A DNA stretch of 5,278 bases from DATAFO01 sp046728935 (GTDB lineage Bacteria > Actinomycetota > Thermoleophilia > Solirubrobacterales > 70-9). Under the pieces are notes generated by a model. The model had not been told where the DNA came from and made no database searches. It worked only from the letters and a program-made list of their open reading frames with translations. The translations under genes and the position numbers were made by a program. The stretch spans positions 1-5,278 of the forward strand of contig JBKPFS010000031.1 in the NCBI GenBank assembly GCA_046728935.1, given 5' to 3'. Shown piece by piece: positions 1 to 5,278 of the stretch (positions are counted from its first letter, which is position 1; every line of letters starts with the position of its first letter).

Positions 1-287
1 AGATCGACGCGGGGATCGGCGGGGGCACGGCCCGCGCCGTCGGCGAGCGGCTGCGGCGGCTGGCGGAGGGCCGGCAGGTGATCTGCATCACCCACCTTCC
101 GCAGGTGGCGTCGCTCGCCGAAACGCACTTCCGGATCACGAAGAGCACCGCCGGCGACGGCACGCGGGCGGACGTCGAGAGAGTGGACGGCGACGAGCTC
201 GTGGCCGAGATCGTCCGCATGCTCGGGGGCGAGCACGGCGACGAGGCCGCCAGCCGCCACGCGCGGCAGCTACTCGAAGCAGCCTAA
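1..287 (+). CDS. recN: DNA repair protein RecN, C-terminal fragment (5' end outside the window)
   Basis: RecN is an SMC-like ATPase that acts in the cytoplasm on double-strand breaks during recombinational repair. Only the last 94 codons are present, read in the frame that begins at base 3 and ending in TAA at 285-287. The fragment opens with IDAGIGGGTARAVG, the stretch that directly follows the Walker B aspartate/glutamate in RecN, then shows QVICITHLPQVASLAETHF, the RecN switch-histidine (H-loop) segment with the histidine at 93-95. After that comes the usual short tail with EIVRMLGG and a final alanine-rich helix. The Walker A motif, coiled coils and start codon lie upstream of the window. 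The GTG at 78 is an internal valine, not a start. recN lying directly before steA matches actinobacterial gene order. The motifs make the identification secure; there is no sign of a frameshift or truncation other than the window edge. Confidence 0.96.
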   Translation, partial: IDAGIGGGTARAVGERLRRLAEGRQVICITHLPQVASLAETHFRITKSTAGDGTRADVERVDGDELVAEIVRMLGGEHGDEAASRHARQLLEAA

Positions 288-334
288 GTGCCCATCCCGC
301 CAGGGATCGCACACCTGGATCCGGCCGCACGCCC

Positions 335-361
335 CTGACGAGATGGACACTAAGCCGTCAG
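335..361. repeat. Small inverted repeat upstream of steA
   Basis: CTGACG at 335-340 is matched by its exact reverse complement CGTCAG at 356-361, with a 15-base spacer. The right arm ends 10 bases before the steA ATG. It could be a small hairpin in the leader or an operator half-site pair, but a 6-bp match in an 84-base gap can arise by chance and there is no T-run to make it a terminator. The rest of the 288-371 gap shows no gene and no promoter I would defend. Confidence 0.2.
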
Positions 362-371
362 AATCGGGCCG

Positions 372-1556
372 ATGGCGCTTCGAAGCCGGGCCCGCGCCCT
401 GCTGCGCGGGCCGGAGATACGCCGCGTCCCCGAGCCGCCCATCACGGGTCGGGCGCGGCTCGGGCGAAGGACGAAGGATCTGGTCAAGCGGCTTCGCCCC
501 GGCGACGTCGCCGTGATCGACCACGCCGACATCGACCGGCTCGCCGCCGAGGACCTGGTCGCGTGCGGCGTGTGCGCCGTGATCAACGTCGCCCCGTCGT
601 CCAGCGGCAGCTATCCCAACGCCGGGCCGCTCGTGCTCGCGAGCGCCGGCGTGCACCTTGTCGACGCGCCGGCCGCGCCGCTCTTCGATCGGCTCGACGA
701 CGGCGAGGAGGTGACGTTGCTCGGCGGCGAGGTGCGCGTGAACGGCGACGTGCTGGTCGCCGGGCGAGTGATCGACCTCGCCGAGGCCGGCGAGCAGATC
801 GAGCGTCAGCGCCGACGAATCGACGGCGCGCTCGCCGCCTTCGCCGAGAACACGGTGGAGCACATCCGGGAGGAGGGCGAGGTGCTGGTCGGGCACATCG
901 AGCTGCCTCCGGTGAGAACCCGGTTCCGCGATCGGCACGCGCTGATCGTCGTTCGCGGCACGACCTACCGCCGCGACCTCCGCACCCTGCGCGCCTACAT
1001 CGAGGACACCCGTCCGGCGCTGGTCGGGGTCGACGGTGGCGCGGACGCGATCCTCGAGGAGGGGTTTCGCCCCGACGTCGTGCTGGGTGACATGGACTCG
1101 GCCAGCGACGCCGTACTGGAATCGGGGGCCGAGCTGATCGTCCACGCCTACCCGGACGGCCGCGCCCCCGGCGCGGAGCGCCTGGAGCGACTCGGCCTCG
1201 ATTTCGTCGTCGCGCCGGCGACGGGGACGAGCGAGGACCTCGCGATGCTGCTCGCCCACGAGAACGGCGCGGAGCTGATCGTCAGCGTGGGCACCCACTT
1301 CAACCTGACGGAGTTCCTGGACAAGAACCGGGCGGGGATGTCGTCGACCTTCCTCACCCGCCTTCGGATCGGCGAGACGCTGGTTGACGCGAAGGGCGTG
1401 AGCCGCCTCTACAACCCGGGCGTCCGCGGCGCGCAGATGGGGCTCTTCCTCGCCGCGTCCTTGCTCCTGATCGTGATCGTCGTCCTCAGCTCCCCGGCAC
1501 TTGCCGACTTCTTCGATCTGCTCTGGCTGAAGATCAAGGTGCTGCTGGGGCTCTAG
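372..1556 (+). CDS. steA: SteA, putative cytokinetic-ring / cell-separation protein with thiamine pyrophosphokinase-like domain
   Basis: This 394-residue protein matches the SteA family (M. tuberculosis Rv1697-like). In Corynebacterium, SteA works with SteB at the division site to promote daughter-cell separation through the RipC-FtsEX pathway. Seen here: an N-terminal basic region and a segment with RLRPGDVAVIDHADIDR; a helical, charged region around residues 135-175; and a domain resembling the thiamine pyrophosphokinase fold with VDGGAD (220-225) and GDMDSASD (from 239). The family-typical stretch starting AGMSSTFLTRL (from 321) and ending VDAKGVSRLY follows. One hydrophobic segment at about 357-378 is followed by a short amphipathic end, so the protein is probably anchored to the membrane by its C terminus. 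The ATG at 372 is the first start after an in-frame TAA at 351 and gives the normal family length, although no clear Shine-Dalgarno precedes it. The true substrate or ligand of the kinase-like domain is unknown. A real thiamine pyrophosphokinase is unlikely given the length, the membrane anchor and the neighbours. Confidence 0.9.
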   Translation: MALRSRARALLRGPEIRRVPEPPITGRARLGRRTKDLVKRLRPGDVAVIDHADIDRLAAEDLVACGVCAVINVAPSSSGSYPNAGPLVLASAGVHLVDAPAAPLFDRLDDGEEVTLLGGEVRVNGDVLVAGRVIDLAEAGEQIERQRRRIDGALAAFAENTVEHIREEGEVLVGHIELPPVRTRFRDRHALIVVRGTTYRRDLRTLRAYIEDTRPALVGVDGGADAILEEGFRPDVVLGDMDSASDAVLESGAELIVHAYPDGRAPGAERLERLGLDFVVAPATGTSEDLAMLLAHENGAELIVSVGTHFNLTEFLDKNRAGMSSTFLTRLRIGETLVDAKGVSRLYNPGVRGAQMGLFLAASLLLIVIVVLSSPALADFFDLLWLKIKVLLGL

Positions 1557-1612
1557 TGGGGTGTCTCATGCCGTCATTTCCGGCCAAACGTCGTGAGAGG
1601 CCCCACTAGGGC
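1550..1612 (+). other. Long imperfect hairpin filling the steA-steB gap
   Basis: Bases 1550-1574 pair with 1588-1612. I count 20 Watson-Crick pairs and three G-U pairs (1552/1610, 1562/1600, 1569/1593), with only two mismatches (1563/1599, 1571/1591) and a 13-base loop at 1575-1587. The outer arm has CTAGTGGGG at 1553-1561 and CCCCACTAG at 1601-1609. The three wobble pairs are U-G in the + strand RNA and would be A-C mismatches in the other strand, so the structure is better in the sense transcript. No T-run follows, so it is not a classical intrinsic terminator. It contains the steA stop codon (1554-1556) in the left arm and the likely steB ribosome binding site in the right arm. Possible roles are an mRNA processing or stability element, a translational coupling device, a weak terminator/attenuator, or one copy of a dispersed palindromic repeat. 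Confidence 0.8.
1608..1611 (+). promoter_or_regulatory. Probable steB ribosome binding site, buried in the hairpin
   Basis: AGGG lies 7 bases before the GTG at 1619 (8 bases counted from the AGG core) and is the only Shine-Dalgarno-like match at that start. All four bases are paired with 1551-1554 in the hairpin, so access would need the stem base to open, for example by a ribosome reaching the steA stop codon at 1554. The match is short, so the assignment is moderate. Confidence 0.45.
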
Positions 1613-1618
1613 GATCCG

Positions 1619-2488
1619 GTGGGTTACTCGGCTCGGTACCACGCGGCCTCGCTGGCGGCGGTCTTCTTCGCGCTGGCGGTCGGAATCCTGATCGGCGTGG
1701 GCTTCGGCGACGACGTCGTCAAGGGGACGGCCGAGGATCTGGAGCAGAGCCTGAACAGCGACCTCAACGAGGCGCGCCAGCAGGTCGGCGACCTCCAGGG
1801 CCAGCTGGCGCGCGAGCGGGAGACCTCGGACCTGCTTTACCCCGCGGTGGTTGGCGACCGGCTTCCGGGCGTCGAGGTCGCGATCGTGGCGCTGGGCTCG
1901 CTCTCCGAGGAGATCTCCGCCGACATCGAGGATGCCCTCGAACCGACGAGCGCCACCCTCCAGGAGGTTGCGGTCGTCGGCGAGCCCCCTGACGTCGGGG
2001 CGGCGACGGGCGCGGTCGACGGCAGCGTGCCGAGCACCCTGTCGCGCGGCGACCGGCTCGAGCTCTCGGCCCGCCGGGCCGGGCGCGCCCTTGCCGAGGG
2101 CGGTCCCCGGTTCGACGACCTGCGGCGCGCGTTCCTGACCCGCTACAGCGGCCAGCCCGGAACGATCGATGCCGCCGTGCTCGTTCGCCAGGCGCCGTCC
2201 GACCTCGACCCGCGCGAGGCCGAGGACGCCGACCGGCTGGAGTCCGGCCTGGTCGAGGGGATTCGAAACGCGGGTGTGACCGTGGTCGGCGCCGAGCGCT
2301 CGAATGACGATCCCTCCTCGATCCCCGCCTTCAACGACGACGACGTCTCCAGCGTCGACTCCGTCGACCTGCTCGCCGGGCGTGTTGCGCTGGTGCTCGC
2401 CCTCGACGGCGCCGAGGGCGCGTTCGGGATCAAGGACACGGCCGACCGCCTCCTGCCGGAGCTGCTGCCGGCGTCGAGCGGAGGCTGA
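1619..2488 (+). CDS. steB: SteB / MctB-family membrane-anchored coiled-coil protein (often labelled copper transporter)
   Basis: This 289-residue protein is the counterpart of M. tuberculosis Rv1698 (MctB) and of corynebacterial SteB, the partner of SteA in cell separation. The signature is the N-terminal YHAASLAAVFFALAVGILIG, giving a single membrane helix at about residues 9-29. A heptad-like, charged coiled-coil region follows at about 33-70, then an alpha/beta domain presumably outside the membrane. That domain holds hydrophobic strands such as VEVAIVAL and VALVLAL and an acidic linker near residues 235-250 (NDDDVSSVDSVD). The GTG start is the first possible one after an in-frame TAG at 1607-1609, and it places the membrane helix at the extreme N terminus as in the family. 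The protein has no cysteine, no methionine beyond the start and a single histidine (H8), so copper binding is not supported by its residues. It is slightly shorter than the mycobacterial protein. The stop TGA shares its last base with the next ATG, so translation is probably coupled. Confidence 0.9.
   Translation: MGYSARYHAASLAAVFFALAVGILIGVGFGDDVVKGTAEDLEQSLNSDLNEARQQVGDLQGQLARERETSDLLYPAVVGDRLPGVEVAIVALGSLSEEISADIEDALEPTSATLQEVAVVGEPPDVGAATGAVDGSVPSTLSRGDRLELSARRAGRALAEGGPRFDDLRRAFLTRYSGQPGTIDAAVLVRQAPSDLDPREAEDADRLESGLVEGIRNAGVTVVGAERSNDDPSSIPAFNDDDVSSVDSVDLLAGRVALVLALDGAEGAFGIKDTADRLLPELLPASSGG
2480..2484 (+). promoter_or_regulatory. Ribosome binding site of the GT4-family gene, inside the steB end
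   Basis: GGAGG is a strong Shine-Dalgarno match but sits only 3 bases before the ATG at 2488. The short spacing, with the stop and start codons sharing one base (TGATG), fits re-initiation by ribosomes finishing steB. It supports 2488 as the start. Confidence 0.6.
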
Positions 2489-3344
2489 TGCTCAGCGGCC
2501 TCGTCCTCTCCGCCGCGCTCGCGGCGCTGCTGCTCGGGCCCTGGCTTCGCGACATGACTCGCGCCGGGCTCGCGCGGGCGAACTACGCCGGCAGGCAGGT
2601 CGCGTTTCCCGCCGGCGCCGCGCTGATCGCCTGCTCTCTGCTCGCGCTCGCGCCGCTCGCCGTGCTCGACGATCGCGCGGACCTCGACCTGCTCGATCCC
2701 GAGCTTCGTCGGTGGATGGTCTATGCGCTCGGCGTCGCCCTTCTCGGCCTGCTCGACGACGCCCTCGGCCGGGGGATGGCTGGGGACGCGGCCCGGGGAT
2801 GGCGGGGCCACGCGCGGTCCGCAATCGAGGGACGGTTCTCGACCGGGGCGATCAAGGCCGCCGGCGGCCTCGCGCTCGCGGCGTACGCCGTCTCGGGGCG
2901 GGGCCGGGAGGGGCTCGACTACGTCGCGGACCTGGCCCTGCTCCTGCTGGCGACGAACCTCTTCAACCTGCTCGACCTCCGCCCCGGCCGGGTCGAGAAG
3001 GCGTTCGCGATCCTGCTCGCCGGCCTCTGCGTCGGTGCCTGGACCGCGGAGCCGCTCGAGCTCCTCGGGATCTTCATCGGCCCGGTGCTCGTGGGCGCGA
3101 CGTACACGCTGAGTGAGCGGGCGATGCTCGGGGACACCGGGTCCAACCTCGTGGGAGCGCTCGCCGGGATCTCCCTGCTGGTCGTGCTCGGCGACGATGC
3201 GCGCCTGATCGCCCTGGCGGTGGTGGCGGCGCTCAGCGTCTACGGCGAGTTCCGGTCCATCTCAGCAGCGATCGAGCGCCTTCCGCTGCTGCGCTTACTA
3301 GACTCGCTGGGCAGGTTGCAAGACGCCCCGACGACGACATCGAG

Positions 3345-3348
<4 letters not shown>
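2488..3348 (+). CDS. Polytopic membrane protein of the MraY/WecA-like glycosyltransferase-4 superfamily
   Basis: This 286-residue, very hydrophobic protein has roughly eight to ten candidate membrane segments. Its motifs follow the order of polyprenyl-phosphate phosphosugar transferases: NYAGRQVAFPAG (32-43), resembling the N-x-x-G-x-x-x-x-P-x-x-G start; LGLLDD with D90/D91 (Mg-binding DD); STGAIKAAGG with K123; NLFNLLDLRPGR (157-168), like the N-x-x-N-x-x-D loop; and MLGDTGSN with D216. Known relatives join a UDP-linked sugar phosphate to a lipid carrier at the inner face of the membrane. This one lacks the C-terminal histidine cluster (HHH/HIHH) of MraY and WecA: its only histidine is H108. 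In that position it has a charged tail, EFRSISAAIERLP then LLDSLGR, that looks conserved rather than random. Substrate and even catalytic activity are unknown. It is shorter than MraY/WecA (usually well above 300 residues). It overlaps steB by one base and pyrG by four, so it belongs to the same operon, suggesting a role in envelope assembly at division (inference). Confidence 0.78.
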
Positions 3349-4992
<1,644 letters not shown>

Positions 4993-5021
<29 letters not shown>

Positions 5022-5278
5022 GCGCGCCAACGAGCCGGCGGCCCTCGGCGAGCTCGCCGGACGCGGATTCGGTGAGGGGGTGCGCCGCGTCGAGGAGATG
5101 CACCAGGCGATCGCGCGGCGGGCGTTCGCCGCCACCGGCGATTCGTTGGCGACGGTCCTGCACGACGGGATCGCGCGGATCTCCTACGGCTGGGTGCGGA
5201 AGGCCGGCGAGGCCGCGGGGGCCCTCGCCGCGGCCTACCTGCGCCTGCGGCCTCCGGCCGGTGCCGGCGGGGTGGTCT
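4993..5278 (+). CDS. N-terminal part of an unassigned protein, possibly alpha/beta-hydrolase type (runs off the window)
   Basis: A frame open from the ATG at 4993 to the window edge gives 95 residues. The third positions are G/C-rich like the neighbours, which supports coding. The ATG has GAGG at 4980-4983 and GAGGG at 4986-4990 upstream and overlaps the pyrG end by 29 bases. Later in-frame starts are GTG 5080 and ATG 5098; if one of these is used there is no overlap. The stretch EEMHQAIARRAFAATG followed by VLHDGIARISYGWVRKAGEAAG reminds me of the N-terminal helical region that precedes the catalytic domain in some actinobacterial esterase/lipase-like alpha/beta hydrolases, but the nucleophile motif and the rest would lie outside the window. 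The first 30 residues are low-complexity and charged. It is not the NUDIX gene that follows pyrG in M. tuberculosis as far as the visible part shows. Coding is likely; the product is a tentative guess. Confidence 0.5.

Noticed and set aside
270..1298. 342-codon open frame on the - strand opposite steA
   Set aside because: It runs antisense across most of steA and the recN end, has composition-driven sequence (R, A, V, D, G) and no domain, so it is a GC-bias shadow.
1553..1609. Hairpin as a classical intrinsic terminator
   Set aside because: No T-run follows the right arm; the steB start comes 10 bases later and the gene order implies continued transcription. A weak or factor-dependent termination role is not excluded.
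1550..1612. Inverted repeat as the ends of an insertion sequence or a transposed element with genes
   Set aside because: The arms are separated by only 13 bases, with no transposase and no clear target-site duplication. A very small palindromic repeat remains possible and is reported as such.
2304..3116. 270-codon + strand frame across the steB/GT4 junction
   Set aside because: It overlaps two well-supported genes in another frame and gives an R/A/P-rich sequence without motifs.
3275..3304. Possible pyrG promoter with TAGACT as -10
   Set aside because: TAGACT at 3299-3304 fits a TAnnnT pattern, but there is no convincing -35 at the right distance and it lies within the GT4 coding sequence.

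Overview
This is a very GC-rich stretch with strong G/C preference at third codon positions, read entirely from the + strand. Its gene order, recN - steA - steB/mctB - (one extra membrane gene) - pyrG, is the arrangement known from Actinomycetota (in Mycobacterium tuberculosis: recN, Rv1697, Rv1698, pyrG). I infer a high-GC actinobacterium. The extra gene between steB and pyrG and the sequence divergence suggest a lineage away from the mycobacteria/corynebacteria, perhaps Thermoleophilia or a similar deep class, but the class is a guess.

Layout: (1) 1-287, the last 94 codons of the DNA-repair ATPase RecN. (2) An 84-base gap with no gene, no convincing promoter and only a small 6-bp inverted repeat. 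(3) 372-1556, SteA, a cell-separation protein with a thiamine-pyrophosphokinase-like domain and a C-terminal membrane segment. (4) A 62-base gap filled by a long imperfect hairpin (1550-1612) that also takes in the steA stop codon and the probable ribosome binding site of the next gene. (5) 1619-2488, the SteB/MctB-family membrane-anchored coiled-coil protein. (6) 2488-3348, a polytopic membrane protein of the MraY/WecA-like glycosyltransferase-4 superfamily, overlapping steB by one base. (7) 3345-5021, a complete CTP synthase, overlapping the previous gene by four bases (ATGA). (8) From 4993 to the window edge, the start of an open frame overlapping the pyrG 3' end, tentatively an alpha/beta-hydrolase-type protein.

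The genes from steA to the last frame look like one transcription unit. Apart from the hairpin gap, all junctions overlap, which points to translational coupling. The likely theme is envelope and division: SteA and SteB act together in daughter-cell separation in Corynebacterium, the GT4-family protein would be expected to act on a polyprenyl-phosphate carrier in the membrane, and PyrG supplies CTP for nucleic acid and lipid synthesis. The points most worth a second look are the hairpin at the steA/steB junction, the lack of any plausible copper ligands in the protein usually labelled a copper transporter, and the atypical GT4 protein placed between steB and pyrG. I saw no mobile element, CRISPR array, tRNA or rRNA.
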